A stretch of 64,000 bases of DNA from Pedobacter sp. (GTDB taxonomy: Bacteria > Bacteroidota > Bacteroidia > Sphingobacteriales > Sphingobacteriaceae): NCBI RefSeq assembly GCF_031119335.1, contig NZ_JAVHXT010000018.1, forward strand, positions 30,094 to 94,093, read 5' to 3'. Below, one piece after another: positions 30,542-38,497 of this stretch (the first letter of the stretch is position 1; each line of letters starts with the position of its first letter). The notes beneath the pieces are model-generated. The model saw nothing but the letters and a program-made list of their open reading frames with translations. It was not told the DNA's origin and made no database searches. The position numbers and the translations under genes were made by a program.

Positions 30542-31945
30542 ATGAAAATAGCTTTTCACGGTGCCGCTAGAAATGTAACTGGTAGCAAACATTTGCTTAC
30601 GTTAGCTAATGGAACTCGAATTTTGTTAGACTGTGGTATGTTCCAAGGAATGGGGCAGGAGACAGAAGCCCTAAACGAAAATTTTGGCTTTAACGCCGCC
30701 GAAGTAGATATTTTGGTGCTTTCACATGCACATATTGATCATAGTGGTTTAATTCCACGTTTGGTAGCTCAAGGTTTTAGGGGGAAGATTTACGGAACTT
30801 CGGCTACGAAAGAATTAGCAAAGATTTTATTACTAGATTCTGCAAAAATTCAGGCTGGAGATTTAAGATACAAAAACAAAAAGCTTGCAAAGCGTGGTTT
30901 GCCATTAGAGGAAGCTTTGTACGAAGAAGATGATGTGCTAAAAGCAATGTCTTTTTTTGAGGTGGTGCCTTATCAAAAGGAAATATCGATTACCAACGAT
31001 GTTACTTTGCAGTTTTTCGATGCTGGTCATATTATCGGCAGTGCATCTGTGCATCTAGCCATTACAGAAAACGGAAAAACGACGCGTTTAAGCTTTAGTG
31101 GCGATGTAGGGCAGTACGGTGATTTGTTGTTGCGACCACCAGCATCGTTCCCGCAAGCTGATTACATTTTACTAGAATCTACTTACGGCGATAAGCTACA
31201 TAAAGATGCGCAACCAACAGCACAGGCTTTGTTAGATGTTGTGGTGCGAACTTGCGTAGAGAAAAAAGGTAAAGTGATTATCCCTGCGTTTAGTGTGGGC
31301 AGAACGCAGGAAATTTTGTATGTGCTTAACAATTTAGATTTGGAAGGTCGCTTGCCGAAAGTTCATGTTTATGTAGATAGCCCGCTTTCGGCTAAAGCTA
31401 CGGCCATTGTAGAAAATCATGCAGAAGGTTTTAATGATGAAGTTTTGGATATCATGAAAATTGATGACAACCCTTTTGACTTTGAACGGTTGCATTACGT
31501 AGAAACTGCGGAAGATTCGATTGCCCTGAACGCCAATCCAGAACCTTGTATCATCATTTCTGCCTCGGGTATGGCAGAAGCTGGCCGAGTAAAACATCAT
31601 ATTAAAAATTGCATTGGCGATGCTAAACATACCATCTTGTTGGTTGGTTACTGCGAGCCGAATTCATTAGGCGGAAGGTTAAAAGCAGGCGTTCAGGAAG
31701 TTGGAATTTTTGGAGACAGGTTTGCAGTTCATGCAGAAGTTAGCAGTATCCAATCTATGAGTGCGCATGGCGATTATAACGATTTGTTGCAGTTTCTTTC
31801 TTGTCAGGATGCGAGTAAGGTAAAGCAAGTGTTTTTGGTGCACGGCGAATATGAAGTGCAATTAACTTTTAAAGAGAAATTGCATGCCGCAGGTTTTAAG
31901 AATGTAGAAATTCCTGATAGGCACCAGTCATTTGATTTACGATAG
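30542..31945 (+). CDS. MBL-fold metallo-hydrolase with beta-CASP and RNA-specificity domains
   Basis: The 467-residue protein has the zinc motif SHAHIDHSG (His62, His64, Asp66, His67), GHIIGSASV, LLESTYGDKLH, a beta-CASP insert, and a C-terminal AEVSSIQSMSAHGDYNDLL with the final HGE motif (VHGEYE). This set matches the CPSF73/RNase-like group of metallo-beta-lactamases, which cut RNA, often in mRNA processing or ribosome-linked decay. Length is typical. It stands alone; no clear promoter match was found in the 260-bp upstream gap, which also holds the BlaI operators and a half palindrome of the CCACAGAT type near 30400. Confidence 0.9.
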   Translation: MKIAFHGAARNVTGSKHLLTLANGTRILLDCGMFQGMGQETEALNENFGFNAAEVDILVLSHAHIDHSGLIPRLVAQGFRGKIYGTSATKELAKILLLDSAKIQAGDLRYKNKKLAKRGLPLEEALYEEDDVLKAMSFFEVVPYQKEISITNDVTLQFFDAGHIIGSASVHLAITENGKTTRLSFSGDVGQYGDLLLRPPASFPQADYILLESTYGDKLHKDAQPTAQALLDVVVRTCVEKKGKVIIPAFSVGRTQEILYVLNNLDLEGRLPKVHVYVDSPLSAKATAIVENHAEGFNDEVLDIMKIDDNPFDFERLHYVETAEDSIALNANPEPCIIISASGMAEAGRVKHHIKNCIGDAKHTILLVGYCEPNSLGGRLKAGVQEVGIFGDRFAVHAEVSSIQSMSAHGDYNDLLQFLSCQDASKVKQVFLVHGEYEVQLTFKEKLHAAGFKNVEIPDRHQSFDLR

Positions 31946-32309
31946 TTGTTGAAATTTTCAGTTTGCTGATCCCTCAAATGTGCTAACCTGAGTTCGGTTT
32001 TCGCTTCGATATAGGTAACGACGCTAATTAAGTGGTTCCGTCATGCTAATTTATTTACTTCGTAGCTTTTCGCTCCGCTACAGGTCAGCATCAGCTTTAA
32101 CAGTCTGTTTAAGTATATCTAAATAATCGAACGTCATGTTGTTGCTAGATCTCTCCTCGTTCCTCGTCGAGATGACGACTTATCTAAATATGTCATTTCG
32201 ATACGAAGCTTAGCGTAGTGAGAAATCTAGCTATTTGTTAAAAATAGAATATGCTAAATTTAGGATTTGTTCAGTTAACCGATTTCAACAATTAACCGAT
32301 TAACCCAAA
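31946..32309. other. Intergenic region with CATTTCGA-type repeats
   Basis: No gene is seen in 364 bases. A hairpin-forming repeat runs from CGTCATGTT (32132) to GATGACG (32177) and a related half copy with GTCATTTCGATACGAAGC and GAAATCTAGC lies at 32191-32230. Both belong to the dispersed family also present at 56949-57037. Confidence 0.6.
32132..32230. repeat. Dispersed repeat, family C (GTCATTTCGA / GAAATCTAG)
   Basis: CGTCAT at 32132 pairs with ATGACG ending at 32177, around CTAGATCTCTCCTCG, followed by a half element with GTCATTTCGA and GAGAAATCTAG. The better preserved copy is at 56949-57037. Confidence 0.6.
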
Positions 32310-32975
32310 CTAAATTTTTATCAAATCATTCTTAATGCCATAAACCACCAAGCCTGTTCTAGACTTTATATTGAGTTTGGCGAAAAGCGATTCTCTGTAA
32401 TTATCTACCGTTCGTGGACTAACGTTCATTAAACTTGCAATTTCTTTGTAGGTTAGTTCGCTGGCACAATGTTGTAAGAAGGTTAATTCTTTATCTGTCA
32501 GGATGTTTTTTGGCTCTTCGTTTTTTACGGAAACCAGTAAGCGCCCAGATACCAATTCGTTCACATAAAAACCTTTTTCAATCATGGTTTTAATAGCGAT
32601 GAGCAGCTCCGAAGATTTCGATTCCTTTAGCATATATCCATTTGCTCCCGCCTTAATCATATTGATGATAGATTTTTCATCTTCGAACATACTTAAAGCC
32701 AAGATGTAAACCTGGGGATAGTTTTCTTTCATCCACTTTGTGGTAGCAAAGCCATCCATTACCGGCATATTGATGTCCATTAAGATGAGCTGTACATCTT
32801 CATGCTTTTTAATTTTCGATTGTAGGTCGGCACCGTTAGTTGCCTCGAAAACAATTTCTAATTCTTCAAATTCGGTCAGCAGGCTTGCCAAGCCAGACCT
32901 AAATAAAGTATGATCGTCTACCAAGGCTATTTTAAACCCCAAACCCCTAAACGGACTTTCCTTATAATCGCTCAT
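32310..32975 (-). CDS. NarL/FixJ-family response regulator
   Basis: The 221-residue protein has a receiver domain (acidic pocket DD at 20-21, phosphoacceptor Asp67 in LILMDINMP, LALSMF, and a conserved Lys in MLKES) and a LuxR-type helix-turn-helix (ILTDKELTFLQHCASELTYK through MNVSPRTVDNYRESL). It is the likely partner of the histidine kinase encoded 65 bp upstream on the same strand. Target genes are unknown; an orphan LuxR-type protein and unknown genes lie in the same neighbourhood. Confidence 0.92.
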   Translation of the reverse strand: MSDYKESPFRGLGFKIALVDDHTLFRSGLASLLTEFEELEIVFEATNGADLQSKIKKHEDVQLILMDINMPVMDGFATTKWMKENYPQVYILALSMFEDEKSIINMIKAGANGYMLKESKSSELLIAIKTMIEKGFYVNELVSGRLLVSVKNEEPKNILTDKELTFLQHCASELTYKEIASLMNVSPRTVDNYRESLFAKLNIKSRTGLVVYGIKNDLIKI

Positions 32976-33040
32976 ATTATATCGGTATTATTTTATGTAT
33001 AATTTCCATCAGCCATGCCGTTAAATAACACTTTAGATAG

Positions 33041-33832
33041 CTAAGGGTAAGGTATCTGTATCACAATTTCAGTTCCTTTGTTCGGGCTCGACTGTATATC
33101 GAAAGATCCATTAACAAGCTGTGCCTTTTTTTCAATTGAATTTAACCCTAAGCCTTGGCCGTTATTTTTTGCAGTTTGATAATCGAAACCTATACCATTT
33201 TCCTTAATGCTTAAAAAGAGCTGATTTTCTTCTTGATGAAGCTGTATGACGATTTTTGTGGCTTGTGCATGTTTAATGATATTGTTCGAAATTTCTTGGA
33301 ACAGACGGAGTACCACCAAGTCGGTTTGTGGCGAAGCGCTTGCTTGCTCAAGCATGCCGTTTTCAAAAACGACTTCGTAGGCCTCTGTTTTTCTCAGCCA
33401 ATTCACCTCTTGTTCAATTGCATAACCAATTCCATTTTGTAGTAATTGTTCCCCTTGTAACAGCTTTGCCAATTCACGCAGTTCTTTGATAGATTTATTC
33501 ACTAGCTCTACCGAGGTATTGATTTTGGTCTCGGCTTTTTCAGCATTGCTGATGTCGATAGAACCCAAAGTGATATTGGTTAAACTCAGCAGCTGGCCAA
33601 TATTGTCGTGCAAGTTACTTGCAATGGTCTGCATGGTTTGCTCCTGTACTTCTATCTGGGTTTTGAGCAGTTCCGATTCAAATTTTTGGTTGAGTTCTCT
33701 TTTTTCAATCAAGTGTATTTTCTTTTTCCGATAGTAGGATGTAACTAAAATAATAAGCCCTACTACAATGACAAGAAAAATAACAGAAATAAGAATTATG
33801 CTCGTGTATAAATCTGTTTGTTCCTTAGGCAT
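33041..33832 (-). CDS. Sensor histidine kinase (NarX-type dimerisation domain)
   Basis: The 263-residue protein has one transmembrane helix (about 10-32), a short coiled linker, the phosphoacceptor His75 in IASNLHDNIGQLL and an HATPase domain with the N box QEISNNIIKHAQA and G2 region GQGLGLNSIEKKA. The G1 box reads ENGIGFD (211-217), with Glu in place of the usual Asp that contacts the adenine. This may be tolerated or may weaken ATP binding. There is no periplasmic sensor of its own; the overlapping upstream membrane protein (37 bp overlap) may supply sensing. It pairs with the response regulator that follows. Confidence 0.88.
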   Translation of the reverse strand: MPKEQTDLYTSIILISVIFLVIVVGLIILVTSYYRKKKIHLIEKRELNQKFESELLKTQIEVQEQTMQTIASNLHDNIGQLLSLTNITLGSIDISNAEKAETKINTSVELVNKSIKELRELAKLLQGEQLLQNGIGYAIEQEVNWLRKTEAYEVVFENGMLEQASASPQTDLVVLRLFQEISNNIIKHAQATKIVIQLHQEENQLFLSIKENGIGFDYQTAKNNGQGLGLNSIEKKAQLVNGSFDIQSSPNKGTEIVIQIPYP

Positions 33833-34464
33833 AGAAATGATTTAATCCAACAGCTGTACATAATGATGTTAAATATATTGATAATAACATATCGTAATGA
33901 AACTTGTCCTTTTATTCTAATACGTACCAATTCTTCAAAAAAGGCATTGATGGCGGTGGTTGTTCCATAGAAAATTAAACATCCCGTTACGAACCAAAAT
34001 GCCGCATCTTTTAACAGATCGTGATATTCATCTTGTTTAAAAAGGCCGATATAATAGATAATACTCAAAAGTACCATACAACCACCTGCGAATGTATCAG
34101 TACGGTATAGATAACTATTAAAACCAAAACTAAACCATTCAAAAAAATAGCTAATTAATACTGCAATTGTTATTATTAAGCATAAAAAGTTAGCACTTTT
34201 TAAAAGGATTACTTTGCTAAAGATGTAAAAATGAAATATAGGCCATATCAAAAGAAAACTATTATACAAAATGTGTTTGTTAAGGTCTATTTGAATTACT
34301 CTGCCTATTAAATAACTAAAGGTTTCTAACGTAGCGACGATTAATAAATATGGAATAAAACATCTCCAATGTTTTTGGATGAGATTTTTAGGGATAAATA
34401 AAATGGATGCGATAAGACACATCCATTCTATAATCACTGAAAAAGGGATTTTTGCTATAATCAT
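33796..34464 (-). CDS. Polytopic membrane protein coupled to a histidine kinase
   Basis: The 222-residue protein is hydrophobic throughout, with about six or seven predicted helices (for example IIEWMCLIASILFI, YLLIVATLETFSYLI, FLCLIITIAVLISYFF) and no recognised domain. The gene overlaps the histidine kinase gene by 37 bp and the upstream unknown gene by 4 bp. Membrane proteins of this size encoded just before NarX-type kinases are common in Bacteroidota, and it could be the sensing subunit. That role is inferred from position. Confidence 0.7.
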   Translation of the reverse strand: MIIAKIPFSVIIEWMCLIASILFIPKNLIQKHWRCFIPYLLIVATLETFSYLIGRVIQIDLNKHILYNSFLLIWPIFHFYIFSKVILLKSANFLCLIITIAVLISYFFEWFSFGFNSYLYRTDTFAGGCMVLLSIIYYIGLFKQDEYHDLLKDAAFWFVTGCLIFYGTTTAINAFFEELVRIRIKGQVSLRYVIINIFNIIMYSCWIKSFLCLRNKQIYTRA

Positions 34465-35021
34465 CCTTGGTCTTCTAGTTTTTCATCACCAATGTCGTAA
34501 TATTCACCTACCTCTCCATCATGATAAGGCGGTTCAATTTCAGCTCTATCTAAGCCTTGACCTTCTTCCTTGAAACCTGGTATCAATACAAAATGCTCCT
34601 CAGATGATTTAGGGAGGGTCAACATATCTCTAAATCCTTTTTTCTTGTCACCTGGTATCTTTTCTAGATTTGTTGTCAAGATGATAGTTGTAGCTCGGTG
34701 GAGATAGTCCGCTGAAGTTAAAGTTCCAGATGGTTTAGGACAAGTTTCTGGCTTGGCGTGTCTACCAAGATATATTTTTACTCCGTGATTGTTGATTTTT
34801 GGAGAATCTATAACTTCACTCAGTAACTTTCCAATAGTTTCGGGTAGTACTTTGTTGTTAATAAAGAGTTGTAAAATTTCTTTAAGCTTGAAATGAGCAT
34901 ACTTTAGATCTTTTGGGTTCTTTTCCAGTCTGTGGTGTTGAACCATTTCCCAAATATCTTTTCTTCCTAGCTCTCCATCTTTCAGGTCTTTCTCATCCTT
35001 GTTAGTTACTTTAACAATCAT
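34461..35021 (-). CDS. Protein of unknown function ahead of a membrane protein and kinase
   Basis: The 186-residue sequence is soluble, polar and without a domain I recognise. It is rich in charged residues, has a KIYLGRHAKPETCPKP stretch with a His and one Cys in the middle, and ends in an acidic tail (HDGEVGEYYDIGDEKLEDQ). It overlaps the membrane protein gene by 4 bp, so it belongs to the same unit as the kinase. It is transcribed divergently from the orphan LuxR-type gene at 35164. Confidence 0.65.
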   Translation of the reverse strand: MIVKVTNKDEKDLKDGELGRKDIWEMVQHHRLEKNPKDLKYAHFKLKEILQLFINNKVLPETIGKLLSEVIDSPKINNHGVKIYLGRHAKPETCPKPSGTLTSADYLHRATTIILTTNLEKIPGDKKKGFRDMLTLPKSSEEHFVLIPGFKEEGQGLDRAEIEPPYHDGEVGEYYDIGDEKLEDQG

Positions 35022-35139
35022 AGTTTAAAAGTTTAAGGTTTATTTCTTCAAAGTAAAGCGTTTTTAAAGTTGGTCAATACCGTAAAAACACCCTGTAAGT
35101 TAGGGTAATATCTCTTGAAATAAAACATTTAGCTCTAAA

Positions 35140-35147
35140 TAATTTTG
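35140..35147 (+). promoter_or_regulatory. Promoter -7 element of the orphan LuxR gene
   Basis: TAATTTTG matches TAnnTTTG exactly and lies 16 bases before the ATG at 35164. A CTTG at 35114-35117 could serve as the -33 box with a 22-base spacer. Confidence 0.65.
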
Positions 35148-35163
35148 GATAAAACTAAGAGCT

Positions 35164-35391
35164 ATGACAATCGAAATTAATGAAGAATATGTACAGAATA
35201 ATATCAGTACCAGAGAAGTTGAGGTGCTACACCTGATATCTTTAGGCTATAGCAATAAAGAAATTGCGGATACGCTTTTTATCAGTAGGCTTACGGTAGA
35301 AACCCATAGAAGGAATATGGTAAAGAAGATGGGGTTTAAAAATGCTTACCAATTGGTGGTTTGGGCATTTAAGGAGAGGGTTTTTGCATGA
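35164..35391 (+). CDS. Stand-alone LuxR-type helix-turn-helix protein
   Basis: The 75-residue protein is almost entirely a GerE/LuxR DNA-binding domain (STREVEVLHLISLGYSNKEI, LFISRLTVETHRRNMVKKMG). It lacks a receiver or ligand domain. It is divergent from the kinase operon and has its own promoter. It may compete with or assist the NarL-type regulator at 32310. A perfect 18-bp hairpin follows it. Confidence 0.88.
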   Translation: MTIEINEEYVQNNISTREVEVLHLISLGYSNKEIADTLFISRLTVETHRRNMVKKMGFKNAYQLVVWAFKERVFA

Positions 35392-35394
35392 AAA

Positions 35395-35437
35395 AACCAC
35401 ATAGACACATAGTAAAATTCTATGTGTCTATGTGGTT
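35395..35437. terminator. Perfect 18-bp hairpin (CACATAGACACATAG type)
   Basis: AACCACATAGACACATAG (35395-35412) pairs perfectly with the sequence at 35420-35437 around a 7-base loop. It lies between the convergent LuxR and M28 peptidase genes and can stop both. The sequence resembles a dispersed palindrome rather than a typical GC-rich terminator. Confidence 0.75.
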
Positions 35438-35451
35438 AAATATTAAGTGTC

Positions 35452-37032
35452 TTAGTTTCTCGGAGCTACTGGTTTCGGCAACTCTTTACGAGGGATCTTT
35501 TCAGCACGCTCTGAAGTGTGGTACACAAAAGAAGCAATGATAGTAGCAGATTTCTTCAAATCATCCTCTACTAATCTATCATAAGTATCTTGATTGGTAT
35601 GGTGCGTACGAGTGTTGTAATCCATTGGGTCTTGGATAAACTGGAAGCCTGGTAATCCAACTGCATCATAAGCTTGGTGGTCGGTACCGCCAGTGTTACT
35701 AATGGTTACCGTTTTAGCACCTAAATCTGCAAATGGGTTGAGCCAAGCTTGGAAAATATCCCTCGCACCAGCATTACCTTGCAAATAAATGCCACGAACA
35801 GCGCCAGTACCATTATCTAGGTTGTAATAGGCGCTTAACTTGCTGTGTTCAGGCAATAACTCCATTTTGGTAGGGTCGGCGAAGTGTTGTTTTACATAAC
35901 CTCTCGAACCATGCAAACCTTGTTCTTCAGCATCCCAAAGTGCAATTCTAATTGTTCTTTTTGGTTGAAAGCCGATAGCTTTTAGAATACGTACAGCCTC
36001 AATCATCACGATAGAACCAGCAGCGTTATCTGTAGCGCCAGTTCCCGAGTGCCACGAATCGAAGTGCGCACCTAACATTACAATTTCTTCTTTTAGCTTT
36101 TTATCAGTACCCGGAATTTCGGCAATTACATTGTAGCCTTTAGGATCTTCTGGATAGAAAGTAGTTTTCACTTCTGCTTCAACTTCCACTTTTTGTCCGC
36201 CACGTAGCAAACGCAAAATATGCAAGAAATCTTCTGCCGAAACCTCTAACTCTGGTGCAACTGGTTTAGCATCTACAGCATAAGAAGCACCGTTGCTAGT
36301 GAAGAAAGTGCCATAATTACCACGAGCGTAGGTTAAAATTAAACCAACTTTCTCTTGAAGTAACATTTCATTAATTGCCACTCGGTTTTGACGCATACGC
36401 ATCATCATGGCCATTTGGTTGTTGCCACCACGACCGCCCGGACGACCTTGACCTGGAACTGCAGGTTCGGCAGCAGCCATTTCAGCTAGTTTTTCATCAG
36501 TATGACGAACAACATCCGGTGTATAAGAATTCTTTAATGGTTGTACCATTACCGACTCAATCACCACGATTTTGCCAGCCAACTTACCTTTGTATTTATC
36601 TAAATCGGTTACAGTATCCGCTTTAATTAAAACCACTTCAGATTTAATTGGGCCGTTTGTGCCTGGCGTCCAAGCTTTAGGATAACCAATAATTGGTCTG
36701 TAAAAAGGTGCGGTGGTAGCAGCATAATATTTCTCTACCGACCAGCCTTTACCGAAATTGCCCCAGCTCTCTTGCTTAGCATTTTTTAAACCTAATTCTG
36801 TTAGGTACTTCACTGCCCAGTCTCTTCCCTTTTTAATACCCGGAGAGTTGGCTAAACGAGGACCGATCACATCGGTAATTTGGAAAGCAATATCCATTAC
36901 CTTCGAATTTTCTAATCCCTCTTTTCTGATTTTTTGTACAGCTTCGTTATTAACGGCTTCTTGCGCAAATGCATTAAAACTGCTAAATGAAACGGCTATG
37001 GCTAATGCACCAATTGTAAATTTTTTTAACAT
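35452..37032 (-). CDS. Secreted M28 family aminopeptidase with PA domain
   Basis: The 526-residue protein has a signal peptide (FSSFNAFAQ), a PA insert at about 130-260, and the M28 zinc site: GAHFDSW (His323, Asp325), ATDNAAGS (Asp335), WDAEEQG (Glu369-Glu370), and a distal THHTNQDTYDR His. Members remove N-terminal amino acids or dipeptides outside the cytoplasm. A Gly/Arg/Met-rich low-complexity insert lies at about 195-216 (GQGRPGGRGGNNQ then MAMMMRMR) within the PA domain. It is divergent from a second M28 gene, sharing a 98-bp promoter region. Confidence 0.93.
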   Translation of the reverse strand: MLKKFTIGALAIAVSFSSFNAFAQEAVNNEAVQKIRKEGLENSKVMDIAFQITDVIGPRLANSPGIKKGRDWAVKYLTELGLKNAKQESWGNFGKGWSVEKYYAATTAPFYRPIIGYPKAWTPGTNGPIKSEVVLIKADTVTDLDKYKGKLAGKIVVIESVMVQPLKNSYTPDVVRHTDEKLAEMAAAEPAVPGQGRPGGRGGNNQMAMMMRMRQNRVAINEMLLQEKVGLILTYARGNYGTFFTSNGASYAVDAKPVAPELEVSAEDFLHILRLLRGGQKVEVEAEVKTTFYPEDPKGYNVIAEIPGTDKKLKEEIVMLGAHFDSWHSGTGATDNAAGSIVMIEAVRILKAIGFQPKRTIRIALWDAEEQGLHGSRGYVKQHFADPTKMELLPEHSKLSAYYNLDNGTGAVRGIYLQGNAGARDIFQAWLNPFADLGAKTVTISNTGGTDHQAYDAVGLPGFQFIQDPMDYNTRTHHTNQDTYDRLVEDDLKKSATIIASFVYHTSERAEKIPRKELPKPVAPRN

Positions 37033-37130
37033 AAATGTTGTGTTAGGTTAAGTAACAATATGGTGTGAATTTACAGCTAAAGAGAAATAGTTGTAACTTT
37101 CTATTAAGAATTTTACAACGTTTAAAAAAG

Positions 37131-38489
37131 ATGAGAAATTACTTATTACTCCTATTGTTTTGCCTTTCTTTTGGTCTGCCTAAATCTTCATTTTCCCAAA
37201 AAATAGAAGTGAAAGATCCAGAAATTACTACTATGCTAAACGAAGTGTCTGCGGCTAATTTGGAAGCCTTAGTGCGGAAAATGGTTTCTTTTCACACCAG
37301 ACATACATTAAGCGACACGCTGAGTAAAACCAAAGGAATTGGTGCGGCAAGAACTTGGATTAAAAGTGAGTTTGAAAAATATTCGGCAGAAAGTGGTGGA
37401 CGTTTACAGGTGTCTTACGATACTTTCACCCAACCAGCAGATGGTAGAAGAATTAAGGAAGCGGCGGTTTTAAAGAACGTGATGGCTATATTACCGGGAA
37501 CAGATCCATCTGATAAGCGAATGTTAATGGTTTCTGGTCACTACGACTCGAGAGTAACCGATGTGATGAACGTTAAAGACTTTGCGCCAGGTGCTAATGA
37601 TGATGCTTCTGGCGTGGCTGCCGTAATGGAAATGGCTCGTGTAATGAGCAAATATAAATTCAGTAGTACTTTGGTGTTTGTGGCTTTTGTTGGCGAAGAG
37701 CAAGGTTTATACGGCGCTGCTAACTTGGCTAAAAGAGCAAAAGAGGAGGGCTGGAATGTTCATCTATTGATGAATAACGACATTGTGGGTAATTCTTACG
37801 GCATGGAAACCGATATTAAAGACAATAAAAGTGTCCGTGTATTTAGCGAAGGTGTTGCTGCAAACGAAACAAAAGAACAAGCTGCTGCCAGACAGTCGGC
37901 AGGCACAGAAAATGATGGTAAAGCAAGGCAGGCTGCACGTTATATCAAAGAAGTAGCCGAAAGGTATGTGGATCAGTTAGAGGTGAAGTTGATTTACAGA
38001 AGAGACAGGTATTTACGTGGTGGAGATCATACGCCGTTTTCGCAACAAGGTTTTGCTGCGGTTAGGCTTACAGAAATGAACGAGGATTTTAATCGCCAAC
38101 ATCAAGATGTAAGAACAGAAAACGGTTTTAAATTCGGTGATTTGCCCGAATATGTAGATTATACCTATCTGCAAAAAGTAACGAGAATGAACATGGCGGT
38201 GATGGCAAACCTAGGTTTAGCTACGCAAGAGCCAGAAAATGTGGTGGTGCTTACTTCGGGTCTAACCAATAAAACAACTTTGAAATGGGATGCTCCAAAA
38301 GGAAAATCGCCTTATGGTTATTATGTGCTGATGCGAGAAACCACCAGCCCATTTTGGGAGCGCAAATTTTTTGTGAAGGAAAATCAAGCTACGCTAAACT
38401 ATTCTAAAGATAACTACTTTTTCGCAGTGCAATCTGTGGATGAAAAAGGCCACGAAAGCTTAATGGTTGTTCCGAAGCCTGGGAGGTAG
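37131..38489 (+). CDS. Secreted M28 family peptidase with C-terminal Fn3-like domain
   Basis: From the ATG at 37131 the protein has 452 residues and a signal peptide ending at SSFSQ; the frame extends to 37065 but that part is not signal-like. Zinc ligands: SGHYDSR (137-139), ANDDASG (157-158) and FVGEEQG (189-190). The end, from about 370, is a fibronectin III-like strand domain (TTLKWDAPKG, YGYYVLMRETTS). The divergent gene is also an M28 peptidase, only distantly similar. The last 24 codons recur as a diverged fragment at 40818-40889, on the far side of the S41 gene. Confidence 0.92.
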   Translation: MRNYLLLLLFCLSFGLPKSSFSQKIEVKDPEITTMLNEVSAANLEALVRKMVSFHTRHTLSDTLSKTKGIGAARTWIKSEFEKYSAESGGRLQVSYDTFTQPADGRRIKEAAVLKNVMAILPGTDPSDKRMLMVSGHYDSRVTDVMNVKDFAPGANDDASGVAAVMEMARVMSKYKFSSTLVFVAFVGEEQGLYGAANLAKRAKEEGWNVHLLMNNDIVGNSYGMETDIKDNKSVRVFSEGVAANETKEQAAARQSAGTENDGKARQAARYIKEVAERYVDQLEVKLIYRRDRYLRGGDHTPFSQQGFAAVRLTEMNEDFNRQHQDVRTENGFKFGDLPEYVDYTYLQKVTRMNMAVMANLGLATQEPENVVVLTSGLTNKTTLKWDAPKGKSPYGYYVLMRETTSPFWERKFFVKENQATLNYSKDNYFFAVQSVDEKGHESLMVVPKPGR

Positions 38490-38497
38490 TTTTTGCT

